From an uncultured Campylobacter sp. (GTDB lineage: Bacteria; Campylobacterota; Campylobacteria; Campylobacterales; Campylobacteraceae), in contig NZ_CALIJF010000032.1 of NCBI RefSeq assembly GCF_938018035.1, forward strand, positions 1 to 12,871: a stretch of DNA of 12,871 bases, in the 5' to 3' direction. The position numbers and the translations under genes are program-made. The notes beneath the pieces are model-generated. The model did not search any database and had not been told where the DNA came from. It was given only the letters and a program-made list of their open reading frames with translations. How positions within the stretch are numbered: position 1 is the stretch's first letter; every line of letters begins with the position of its first letter. Of the stretch, positions 6,884-12,871 are shown piece after piece.

Positions 6884-7717
6884 TTATTCATCACTGCCGA
6901 TGATTTTGAAAACGAACATCTTGCACGCGTTACAAAAGGCGGGAATCAGGCTAAATAGGCGCCCTTTAAGGCTCCAGCGGCTTTTATACATTTTCAGCAT
7001 TGCAGCTTCTTTTATGAAGCGGATACGCTCAGGCTCCCAGCTCTGCACCTCCGCGCTGCCGCTAATGCCCATTTTAAAAGGCGCGTTTTGAATGTGCCGC
7101 ATCGCGTCGTGGCGCTTGGAGTCGAATTTCCTAACCGAAAACTCGCTCATAAAGTCGCTCAGCACGTAGCCGCGGAATTTTTGCGCAAGCGCGATAAAAA
7201 ATTTTTTAAATTCCTCTTTTTCAAAATACATACTCACGCCCTCTAAGATGAAGATGTAGCCCGCGCTGCCGTGCTTTGCGACTAGCTCGTCCATCCACGA
7301 GGGATCTAGCATCGAGTAGGGCAGACTGAAGTTATTCTTTGCTTTGGGCAGTAGTGCGTCGCGCACGGCGATGACGTCGGGCAGATCGAGGTCGTAAAAT
7401 AGGGCGCTCGGTAGGGCGCTCTGGAGCCTAAGCGGGCGGGTGTCGAGCCCGGCGCCGAGCTGCACGATGATAGGGCGATCAAGCTCTGCTGCGAGCCGCA
7501 GCGTCTCGTCGTCAAAAAATTTCGCGCGTATCACGGTACCCGTTTTGCTAAGGCGCGCGTCGTTAAATTTCGCAAAATCATAATCGATCTGCTCTACGAC
7601 GGCGCTTGAAAAGGGATCGTTTAGGATCGGACCCCTATCTTTGAAATCCAAATGGCGCATATAGACATTGATTAGCAGCGTCTCGGAGACGTTATTTTTA
7701 AAATTTAACTTTTGCAT
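6884..7717 (-). CDS. Class I SAM-dependent methyltransferase, LCMT/TcmP family
   Basis: A 277-residue Rossmann-fold methyltransferase of the leucine carboxyl methyltransferase-like (PPM1/LCMT/TcmP) family; bacterial members methylate carboxylates of small molecules, often of unknown identity. Seen here: an N-terminal helix with MRHLDFKDRGPILNDPFS at 20-37, SAM motif I QLGAGLDTRP at 86-95, the acidic ribose-binding region FYDLDLPDVI at 107-116, a SLPYSMLDPSW stretch at 131-141 and the motif ILEGVSMYFEKEEF at 157-170. All elements are in the usual order, so the enzyme should be active. The hydrophobic C-terminus (FSLIPAFCNACKMFVFKII) is unusual and could be a membrane contact or just a core helix. 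The start at 7717 is supported by AAGGAAA upstream. It is divergent from the Crp/Fnr gene. The substrate is unknown. Confidence 0.88.
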   Translation of the reverse strand: MQKLNFKNNVSETLLINVYMRHLDFKDRGPILNDPFSSAVVEQIDYDFAKFNDARLSKTGTVIRAKFFDDETLRLAAELDRPIIVQLGAGLDTRPLRLQSALPSALFYDLDLPDVIAVRDALLPKAKNNFSLPYSMLDPSWMDELVAKHGSAGYIFILEGVSMYFEKEEFKKFFIALAQKFRGYVLSDFMSEFSVRKFDSKRHDAMRHIQNAPFKMGISGSAEVQSWEPERIRFIKEAAMLKMYKSRWSLKGRLFSLIPAFCNACKMFVFKIIGSDE

Positions 7718-7777
7718 GAAGTTTCCTTTCTTGCGGTATTGCCGCGAGCAAAATACCGCTTATTTTTAATATGCATT

Positions 7778-7783
7778 ATTATA
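7778..7783 (-). promoter_or_regulatory. Candidate -10 box for the methyltransferase gene
   Basis: A perfect TATAAT on the minus strand lies about 60 nt upstream of the start codon, preceded on that strand by T-rich sequence (TTTTATTGAAATTTTATTTAG), as in Campylobacter sigma70 promoters, which have a strong -10 and T-rich periodic upstream DNA instead of a -35 box. Confidence 0.5.
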
Positions 7784-8045
7784 TCCTTGCTAAATAAAAT
7801 TTCAATAAAATGATATGAATTTTTATTTAGAGACAGAATTTTAAATTCGCGCCGCGGGTTTTGACTATAATATTGCCGCGTAAAGCTCAATTAATTTTTG
7901 AAATTTTACGCGATGCAAAGCGCGGGTAAAATTTAGAATTTTAAAAGCTATAAAATTTATTAGCTCCGGCGACCTAGATGCGCAGCCATAGTGCGGATGG
8001 TAAATTTAATCCGCGCAGCTTTATCTTTGTCTAAATATTTCATTG

Positions 8046-8051
8046 TATAAT
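8046..8051 (+). promoter_or_regulatory. Candidate -10 box for the Crp/Fnr gene
   Basis: TATAAT within TTGTATAAT lies 20 nt before the start codon, after an AT-rich stretch (CTAAATATTTCATTG). A transcript starting about 7 nt downstream would just include the GGAGG at 8063-8067, giving a very short leader. Confidence 0.5.
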
Positions 8052-8071
8052 TCTTAGCTTTTGGAGGTTAT

Positions 8072-8710
8072 ATGGAAAAATCGCGGCTGGGACTACTGCA
8101 AACCGAGGCTATCGCCACGCTTAGCGACGAGGAGCTTGCAATGTTCGAGCACCAAGTCATCAAAAAAGGCTATGTTTTTTATAGCGAGGCGCCCAAAGTT
8201 TTTATTTTTAAAAGCGGGCAGGCGAAGCTTTCGTTTTTTGAAGACGGCGAAGAATTCATCATCAACTACCTAAACAAGGACAATATTACCATTCTCAATG
8301 AAATTTGCGCGCTTGAGTTTTTAGAGGACAGCGAGATTTATACGATCGATGCGAGCGGACTAGGGGAGATCTTGGCAAATCGCAGCTTTTGCGAGGCATA
8401 TATAAAAATTTTAACAGAGATAATTCTGCTGCAGCGCAAAATCACGCGTTCCATACTTTTTGAAAATGCAAAAGGGCGCATCGCGAGCTTTTTGATCGAG
8501 CTTGCAAACGAGCAGAATTTTCATCAAAATGGCTACAAATACGTCTTTTTGCCCTTTTCGCTAAAGGTGCTTTCATCCTTCGTGGGGCTCAAGCGCCAAA
8601 GCGCGAGTACCGCGTTTAACGAGCTTGTAAAAGATAACGTAATTCAAAAAATCAGCCAGCACGAGTTTTTGATCCTAGACTACGACAGATTGCTTAGCTA
8701 CTGTGTTTAG
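8072..8710 (+). CDS. Crp/Fnr family transcriptional regulator
   Basis: A 212-residue regulator with an N-terminal cyclic-nucleotide-binding-like beta barrel (about 15-110: VFYSEAPKVFIFKSGQAKLS at 35-54, FEDGEEFIINYL at 56-67), a dimerisation helix (about 110-140) and a C-terminal winged helix-turn-helix (about 162-205: FSLKVLSSFVGLKRQSAST, then AFNELVKDNVIQ). The only cysteines are 79, 107 and 211, so the N-terminal four-cysteine Fe-S cluster of true FNR is absent; cAMP contacts are not evident either. It is thus a Crp/Fnr member of unknown signal, like several epsilonproteobacterial regulators of nitrosative or anaerobic metabolism. The start has GGAGG 5 nt upstream. It is convergent with the hydrogenase-formate channel operon, which makes that operon a possible target, though proximity is the only evidence. 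Confidence 0.9.
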   Translation: MEKSRLGLLQTEAIATLSDEELAMFEHQVIKKGYVFYSEAPKVFIFKSGQAKLSFFEDGEEFIINYLNKDNITILNEICALEFLEDSEIYTIDASGLGEILANRSFCEAYIKILTEIILLQRKITRSILFENAKGRIASFLIELANEQNFHQNGYKYVFLPFSLKVLSSFVGLKRQSASTAFNELVKDNVIQKISQHEFLILDYDRLLSYCV

Positions 8711-8920
8711 GCGTGGGCTAGAGTTTTTAAAGCATTTATGCGGCTTAGGCGCGAAATTTTGTCTAAAGTTACGGCGCAGGATTTTACCTAGATTTACAGC
8801 GTAAAATTTTTATCAAGAGCTTGGTTTTGGAATTTCATCCCGAATTTCGCTTAGGATTTCGTCTAAAATTTTGGATCAAACGAAATTTTACGCATCGGAA
8901 TTTTTAAAATTTAAGAAACT
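8711..8920. other. Spacer after the Crp/Fnr gene
   Basis: No gene seen. It contains an 11-bp inverted repeat GCGTAAAATTT (8799-8809) / AAATTTTACGC (8883-8893) spaced by 73 nt, and a 19-nt word AGGATTTCGTCTAAAATTT (8853-8871) that matches 123-141 at 18 of 19 positions. Neither has a known function. Confidence 0.4.
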
Positions 8921-8947
8921 AAAAATGCGCGGCAAAGTGCCGCGCCA
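8921..8947 (-). terminator. Rho-independent terminator of the hyf-focA operon
   Basis: GCGCGGCA (8927-8934) and TGCCGCGC (8938-8945) form a perfect 8-bp GC-rich stem with a 3-nt loop. On the minus strand it is followed directly by ATTTTTAG, a T-tract, and it lies 35 nt past the focA stop. The other side (CATATTTTGTTT) is also T-rich, so it may stop transcripts of the convergent Crp/Fnr gene too. Confidence 0.8.
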
Positions 8948-8980
8948 TATTTTGTTTATATCGTGCTGAAGCGCGATAGA

Positions 8981-9844
8981 TTAGTCTTTCTTTTTCATAT
9001 CGTATTTATTTACCATAAATCCGACCAAGCCTACGAAAAATAGACCGCCGCAGATGTTGCCTAGCGTAACTGGGATCATATTTTTAACGATGAAATTTCC
9101 CCAGTTTATTGAATCTATTTGAGCCGCCGTTACGCCGTGAAGCGAGCTTGCAAGAGCATTTACATCGCCACCTGCAGCCGCAAGGTAGTGGCCTTTAGCG
9201 ATGATACCTTCAGTTAGGATAAACATATTTGCCACGCAGTGTTCCATCGAGCAAGCTACGAATGCGCCGATCATCCACATAATTGCAAAGAATTTACCCG
9301 ATAGATTACTCTCGCTGGTCGCAGTCCAGATAGACATACATACAAACACGTTACAAAAAATTCCGCGGATGAATAGCTCATGAAAAGGTGCGTTTATTTT
9401 GCCTGCTGCTGCAGGAATGAAGTGCTGCAAAATGTAGCCATCATATTTAAGCGGAAGTCCTGAGTAATAATACATATACGCGATTAACGCGCCACCTACA
9501 AAGTTAAAGCACCAAACGATAGCCCAATAGCCGATTGTTTTACCTAGCGGTAATTTGCCATCGGCAGCAGGTACGCCCGTTAAAACCGAGCTGGTAAATA
9601 GATGCCCACCGTAAAAAACCACCATCATCAGACCGCAGCTAAAGGTAATACCACCGATGAAATTCGATAAGCCAATAGATTGCTTTTCAGCCATTCCGAC
9701 GGTCGAGTGAGCCCAGAAAATATCGCCCATAGCGATTGCAGCGCCCGCCATTATAGCTAGAAAAATTATGCTAATTAGCGGGGTATGCGCCTTGTGTTGC
9801 ATCGAACTAGACACCGCTTGCGCGGTTTCTGCAGGATTTAACAT
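8981..9844 (-). CDS. focA: Formate/nitrite transporter family channel (FocA/FocB-like)
   Basis: A 287-residue inner-membrane protein of the FNT family (pentameric channels for formate, nitrite or hydrosulfide), with six hydrophobic segments. Diagnostic features: FYGGHLFTSSVLTG at 77-90 (first re-entrant loop region), FIRGIFCNVFVCMSIW at 158-173 (FNT signature), and SMEHCVANMF at 199-208, in which His202 matches the central pore histidine; the C-terminal half ends with IPVTLGNICGGLFFVG. It is the last gene of the hydrogenase operon: its ATG abuts the hycI stop (TAAATG), and its ribosome-binding site GAGGAGGAG is made of the last three Glu codons of hycI, so translation should be coupled. By context it most likely moves formate, as FocA/FocB do beside Hyc/Hyf complexes; nitrite cannot be excluded from sequence. 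Confidence 0.93.
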   Translation of the reverse strand: MLNPAETAQAVSSSMQHKAHTPLISIIFLAIMAGAAIAMGDIFWAHSTVGMAEKQSIGLSNFIGGITFSCGLMMVVFYGGHLFTSSVLTGVPAADGKLPLGKTIGYWAIVWCFNFVGGALIAYMYYYSGLPLKYDGYILQHFIPAAAGKINAPFHELFIRGIFCNVFVCMSIWTATSESNLSGKFFAIMWMIGAFVACSMEHCVANMFILTEGIIAKGHYLAAAGGDVNALASSLHGVTAAQIDSINWGNFIVKNMIPVTLGNICGGLFFVGLVGFMVNKYDMKKKD

Positions 9845-10300
9845 TTACTCCTCCTCATTTAAATTTGAATCAATTTCTAAGATACGCTCATAAGCTTTTT
9901 GCGCACTTTTTTTTGCGCTCTCGCTTAGCCCTTCTTTAAAATCAAGGACATTATCGAGCAGCACGCTGATGCCCAAAAACAGCGTCTTTGGGCAAATTTT
10001 GCGCAAATAGCTTAGAAGCACCGGCGTAGGTAAGTTATGCGTCGAGTATATGTAGTCGCGATCGTTGCTGAGGTCGAAAAATTCTATCTTATTCTCATCA
10101 AAGCCGCTCATCGCATCTACTACGATTAGAATTTCAGGGGCAAATTCCCTAAGGGCTGCAAATTCGTTTTCGGGCACATCCTGCCCATAAAAAACGCGCC
10201 AATCTTTTAAGTTTGCCTCGACTATTCGCCCCGTTTCATTACCCACGTCGTCGTCGCCGCGAAGGGGATTGCCGATACAAAGCAACGCCTTTCGCATCAA
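9845..10300 (-). CDS. hycI: Hydrogenase maturation endopeptidase (HycI-type)
   Basis: A 151-residue cytosolic protease of the HycI/HyaD/HybD family, which removes a C-terminal peptide from the NiFe large subunit after nickel insertion. The start motif LCIGNPLRGDDDVG (7-20) includes Asp16/Asp17, one of which is the nickel-sensing acidic residue; VVDAMSG supplies the second Asp, and STHNLPT the histidine. VPENEF and LREFAPE also align with E. coli HycI. Its likely substrate is the HyfG-type subunit encoded at the start of this gene string. It overlaps the upstream hyfJ by the ATGA at 10297-10300 and has AAGGAAGGA upstream. Its last codons provide the ribosome-binding site of focA. In E. coli hyc the corresponding gene also ends the structural operon. 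Confidence 0.93.
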   Translation of the reverse strand: MMRKALLCIGNPLRGDDDVGNETGRIVEANLKDWRVFYGQDVPENEFAALREFAPEILIVVDAMSGFDENKIEFFDLSNDRDYIYSTHNLPTPVLLSYLRKICPKTLFLGISVLLDNVLDFKEGLSESAKKSAQKAYERILEIDSNLNEEE

Positions 10301-10641
10301 AAATCCTTCCTTAGCACGAAATATCCTTCGCGCATATTTTTTAGCAGATCTTTAAGCTCACATTCGCAAAGCTGAGGGATTAGCTTAGCTGCGTGCTCGG
10401 CAAAAATTTCAATCTCGAAATACTTGCTTAGGTTACCGATCTTAAATTTAACGTAGTCGCCCGAGTTCTCGATGATGCGTTTAAATTCTTCATCGTTTAT
10501 CTCAAGTACCTTTTCGCTAAAATCTATCGTACCTACGCCATGACCGACGCAGGTGGAAAAAACTTTGATATCCTTTAGCTCTTTAGGTAAATTTTCGTTT
10601 TCGTCCATATGCCGCTTTGTAAGCTTAAAAACCTCAATCAT
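10297..10641 (-). CDS. hyfJ: HycH/HyfJ family formate hydrogenlyase maturation protein
   Basis: A 114-residue soluble protein resembling E. coli HycH (136 residues) and HyfJ, small proteins needed for maturation or assembly of the formate hydrogenlyase hydrogenase. The match is clearest at the N-terminus: FKLTKRHMDENENLPKEL at 5-22 and the VFSTCVGHGVGTID block, corresponding to the HycH block with IGHHLGVID. The rest is more diverged and about 20 residues shorter. Position is decisive: it lies directly after the small subunit gene, as hycH and hyfJ do, with ATGA overlaps on both sides (10638-10641 and 10297-10300) and GGAG upstream of its start. Its molecular activity is not known even in E. 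coli. Confidence 0.83.
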   Translation of the reverse strand: MIEVFKLTKRHMDENENLPKELKDIKVFSTCVGHGVGTIDFSEKVLEINDEEFKRIIENSGDYVKFKIGNLSKYFEIEIFAEHAAKLIPQLCECELKDLLKNMREGYFVLRKDF

Positions 10642-11462
10642 CGTTTGCTCCAGACCTCTTTTTGCGGATCGATCTTAAATTCCTCCGTAGCGCGGGCGTA
10701 TTTTAGATATACGTCATTGTGCAATAGTGCCATGCACTCCGCGTATCTAGGATCCTCTTCGGTGTGGATAGCGTTAAGTAGAGCCTCGCGAGAAGCTTTT
10801 GGATCGTGAACGTCAGATGAGGTTTTGATCGCATCCATATATTTTGCAAATAAAACTCTTCCGAAAATATAGCTCATCAGCCTCTTAGCTTCAGCTTGCA
10901 GATCGCGCTCGAATAAAATATCGCCGATAACTGAACTCTTAACCGGTGGCGGAAGAGTGCTATCTTGCTCGTAGCTCTTCTTTTGAAGCTTTTGATCGAT
11001 GATGCCAAGCGCCATGCCAAGACCATAGATGATGCTAGCAGGATGCGGAGGGCAGCCGGGGATATAAACATCTACCGGTACAATCTTATCGATACCACTC
11101 CATACGCTATATGCGTCATGAAAAATTCCGCCCGTGCTTCCGCAGGCTCCAAGAGCTACTACGATCTTTGGATCAGGTGCAGCCTCATAAGCGCGAAGCA
11201 GTGGATAATACATCTGTCGAGTAACCGGACCGGTGCAGACTAAGATATCTGCGTGGCGAGGGTTAGCTACGAGTTTAAATCCGAAGCGCTCCGGATCCCA
11301 CATCGGCGTGATAGAAGCAAAAATTTCGATTTCACAGCCGTTGCAACTTCCGCAGTCGATACGATAAACGCTGAAGCTTCGTTTGATATTTTTCAAAAGC
11401 TCCAATTTTGCGGTTAGATCGTTTGCGTTTTTAATATTTTCGGGGACTTGATACAAACTCAT
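10638..11462 (-). CDS. hyfI: Hydrogenase-4/3-type small subunit (HyfI/HycG, NuoB-like)
   Basis: A 274-residue Fe-S subunit of the group 4 NiFe hydrogenase, homologous to complex I NuoB. It passes electrons between the ferredoxin-like subunits and the NiFe site. Seen: RIDCGSCNGCEIEIFASITP at 34-53 with Cys37/40/43, the ADILVCTGPVTR stretch at 71-82, ALGACGSTGGIFHD at 103-116 with Cys107, and VDVYIPGCPPHPAS at 130-143 with Cys137. These residues include the four ligands of the proximal [4Fe-4S] cluster. Blocks match E. coli HycG closely. I place the start at 11462, not at the earlier ATG 11519, because GAGGAGG precedes it and it forms an ATGA overlap with hyfH. The C-terminus is about 20 residues longer than in HycG (255). 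Membrane-peripheral, cytoplasmic face. Confidence 0.95.
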   Translation of the reverse strand: MSLYQVPENIKNANDLTAKLELLKNIKRSFSVYRIDCGSCNGCEIEIFASITPMWDPERFGFKLVANPRHADILVCTGPVTRQMYYPLLRAYEAAPDPKIVVALGACGSTGGIFHDAYSVWSGIDKIVPVDVYIPGCPPHPASIIYGLGMALGIIDQKLQKKSYEQDSTLPPPVKSSVIGDILFERDLQAEAKRLMSYIFGRVLFAKYMDAIKTSSDVHDPKASREALLNAIHTEEDPRYAECMALLHNDVYLKYARATEEFKIDPQKEVWSKR

Positions 11463-11998
11463 TTTATTGCCTCCTCTATACCTTTGGTCACTCTTTCGAC
11501 CGCTTGAGCTTTTTTGCATTCAGGACAGATATAGAGATATTTTTTAGCTTCTTCTAATCTGCCTGGGAGCAAATTTGCCGTACTTAGCTTTTCTAGCGTG
11601 TAATTGATGAGCCTTTTTGGGGTCATCGGCTTGCCGCAGCAGCTGCATTTCTCCATCTCAAGCTCGCCGTGTTGGATAAGCGCGCTTTTATCAAATTTTA
11701 CCGCTAGCTCAAAGCTATTGCCTAGCCTTACCGCTCCCGTAGGGCATACCTCGTCGCAGCGACCGCAAAATATGCAGCGTCCGCAATCAAATTCCCAAAT
11801 TAGTTTGGTTTGGGCTTCGTTCATCTTAAGCTCAATCGCATTAGATGGGCAGGCGATTCCGCACGCAGCACAGCCTATGCAAAGCTCATAGGTGTATTCA
11901 GGCTGCCCGCGAAAATTCTCGGGCACGATGTATGGCTCAAACGGATAAGCATAGGTCGCCTTACCATATTTTTCGGTAATGTCGAATAATTTCATCAT
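11459..11998 (-). CDS. hyfH: Ferredoxin-like Fe-S subunit (HyfH/HycF)
   Basis: A 179-residue subunit with two [4Fe-4S] ferredoxin motifs, equivalent to NuoI of complex I, relaying electrons to the small subunit. The clusters are C40-x2-C43-x2-C46-x3-C50-P (within ELCIGCAACGIACPSN) and C75-x2-C78-x2-C81-x3-C85-P (within CGRCIFCGRCDEVCPTGAV). A C-terminal cysteine region, EKCSCCGKP (118-121) and ICPECKKAQ (158-161), matches the tail of E. coli HycF (CNCRVCNRP and CPECKRQK) and may bind a metal such as zinc. Length is the same as HycF (180). There is an ATGA overlap with hyfG at 11995-11998 and with hyfI at 11459-11462. AAGGA lies upstream of the first of two consecutive ATG codons. Confidence 0.95.
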   Translation of the reverse strand: MMKLFDITEKYGKATYAYPFEPYIVPENFRGQPEYTYELCIGCAACGIACPSNAIELKMNEAQTKLIWEFDCGRCIFCGRCDEVCPTGAVRLGNSFELAVKFDKSALIQHGELEMEKCSCCGKPMTPKRLINYTLEKLSTANLLPGRLEEAKKYLYICPECKKAQAVERVTKGIEEAIK

Positions 11999-12871
11999 CT
12001 TAAATCCTTTTTGCTAACCTTGCCGTCTTGGCAAAATTTCTTAAGGTCTTTTTCGGTTAGAATTTTACTCTTTCCGCTATTAATATCGACTAAAGTCACG
12101 CGCTCGGTGCATGAGTAGCACGGATCCATCGAGCATACGATTAGCGCCGCATCGGAGATGTTATTTCCGCGGAATTGAAATCGCAAGCTCGGCCAGTTGT
12201 TATACGTAGCGGCGCGACATCTCCAGCGGTAAACCTTCTGTGCGTTTCCTTGCATGATCCAGTGGACATTTTCGCCGCGTGGTGCTTCGTCGTGACCTAA
12301 AGCGTAGTTTTCTGGTCTGATCATAGTCTGTGGATCGATCATTATCGGAGTTTGCGGCATTTGATGCAAGCACTGCCTGATGATGTGGATCGATTGTTTA
12401 AGCTCTTTATACCTTACGACTTCGCGACTGAATACATCGCCACCGTGCTCTACGGCTACTTCGAATTCTATCTTGTTAAAGAAATCGTAAGGGTGATCGT
12501 AGCGGTTGTCGCGTTTAAAACCGGAAGCTCTCATATTTGGACCTACCGGGCTAAAATCACGCGCCACTTTGCGATCTAATACGCCCACACCTTTCCAGCG
12601 ACCGATTTGGCGTTTATCCTCCATAACGGCGTCCCAAATTTCAGAAATTTGAACGTCGAGCTTGTTGATGATCTCGATGCTCTTGCGAATTTCATTGTCG
12701 GTCATATCGCGGCGAAGTCCGCCCATAATTACATTGCCATAAGTCTTGCGACCGCCGGTTACGAGCTGAGCTAGCTCCATGGAGTATTCGCGCACCCTAA
12801 AGATATGCATAAAGGCGTTATAGTTACCCGTTACCTCGCAGGCTAGACCGATATTTAAAAGATGGCTGTGA
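11995..12871 (-). CDS. hyfG: NiFe hydrogenase large subunit, HyfG/HycE (5' end outside window)
   Basis: The frame is open to the window edge, so the 291 residues seen are roughly the C-terminal half of a subunit of about 555-570 residues. It is the catalytic subunit of a group 4 (Ech/Hyc/Hyf) hydrogenase that reduces protons to H2. Seen: HLLNIGLACEVTGNYNAF at the edge, the DRKVARDFSPVGPNMRASG block, the long PRGENVHWIMQG and YRWRCRAATYNNWP stretches and, near the C-terminus, the nickel-binding DPCYSCTER. All match E. coli HycE in order. The 34 residues after CTER (VTLVDINSGKSK onward) form the peptide that HycI would remove. The N-terminal CxxC ligands and NuoC-like domain lie beyond the window. 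The frame ends by ATGA overlap with hyfH. Confidence 0.95.
   Translation of the reverse strand, partial: HSHLLNIGLACEVTGNYNAFMHIFRVREYSMELAQLVTGGRKTYGNVIMGGLRRDMTDNEIRKSIEIINKLDVQISEIWDAVMEDKRQIGRWKGVGVLDRKVARDFSPVGPNMRASGFKRDNRYDHPYDFFNKIEFEVAVEHGGDVFSREVVRYKELKQSIHIIRQCLHQMPQTPIMIDPQTMIRPENYALGHDEAPRGENVHWIMQGNAQKVYRWRCRAATYNNWPSLRFQFRGNNISDAALIVCSMDPCYSCTERVTLVDINSGKSKILTEKDLKKFCQDGKVSKKDLR

Larger units (their letters stand above)
7718..8071. other. Divergent promoter region, methyltransferase / Crp-Fnr gene
   Basis: 354 nt with no gene. It carries a candidate minus promoter (7778-7783) and plus-strand TATAAT words at 7866-7871 and 8046-8051. AAATTT-rich stretches lie around 7900-7965. 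No palindrome of the TTGAT-N4-ATCAA or TTAAC-N4-GTTAA type was found by eye. Confidence 0.5.

Noticed and set aside
8799..8893. 11-bp inverted repeat GCGTAAAATTT / AAATTTTACGC as an IS scar or terminator
   Set aside because: Arms are 73 nt apart and built of the common AAATTT word; no target duplication and no T-tract, so chance is likely.
11462..11519. Longer start for the hydrogenase small subunit at 11519
   Set aside because: It would overlap hyfH by about 60 nt and add a basic segment absent from HycG/HyfI, while ATG 11462 has GAGGAGG and an ATGA overlap.
1..12871. tRNA, rRNA, insertion sequence or integrase
   Set aside because: No cloverleaf with a 3' CCA context, no rRNA-like stretch, no transposase motifs or terminal inverted repeats were seen on either strand.

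Overview
The window looks like chromosome of a Campylobacter-type epsilonproteobacterium, probably one of the higher-GC, hydrogen/formate-metabolising oral species (the C. gracilis / rectus / showae / curvus / concisus group). This is inferred from moderate GC genes separated by spacers rich in AAATTT words, from AAGGA/GGAGG ribosome-binding sites, and from a Hyf-type hydrogenase operon of the kind known in C. concisus. No search was run, so the species is not established.

Layout. 1-60 is the tail of a membrane-like protein. 61-1305 has no intact gene but holds minus-strand stretches that look like one or two genes broken by frameshifts, plus degenerate AAATTTA repeats. 1306-1680 is ridA (+). 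1896-2615 is a SUKH (SMI1/KNR4) gene broken by one in-frame TAG and swollen by an Ala/Asp/Glu-rich insertion. 2652-3668 (+) is a DUF7738/DUF6892-like protein; together they look like an immunity-type pair without a toxin. 3669-4406 is a geneless convergent spacer. Minus-strand single genes follow: a MOSC/YiiM-like protein (4407-5093), an AGCS alanine/glycine:cation symporter (5240-6652) and an LCMT/TcmP-type methyltransferase (6884-7717). A divergent promoter region leads to a Crp/Fnr-type regulator (8072-8710, +).

8981-12871 (minus) is the 3' part of a formate-hydrogenlyase-like operon in the order hyfG (large subunit, cut by the window edge) - hyfH - hyfI - hyfJ/hycH - hycI - focA. The first five cistrons are joined by four-base ATGA overlaps, the last abuts as TAAATG, and a good hairpin-plus-T-tract terminator follows. 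The genes form one functional set: catalytic NiFe subunit, Fe-S electron-transfer subunits, a maturation factor, the endopeptidase that trims the large subunit, and a formate channel. The order matches E. coli hyfGHIJ...focB, with hycI in the place where E. coli has the regulator hyfR. The Crp/Fnr gene converges on the end of this operon and is a candidate, unproven regulator.

Most noteworthy: the interrupted and expanded SUKH gene, the decayed minus-strand region 171-1230, and a dispersed degenerate GCGGYTAAATTTA element. The hydrogenase operon is well explained by known biology.
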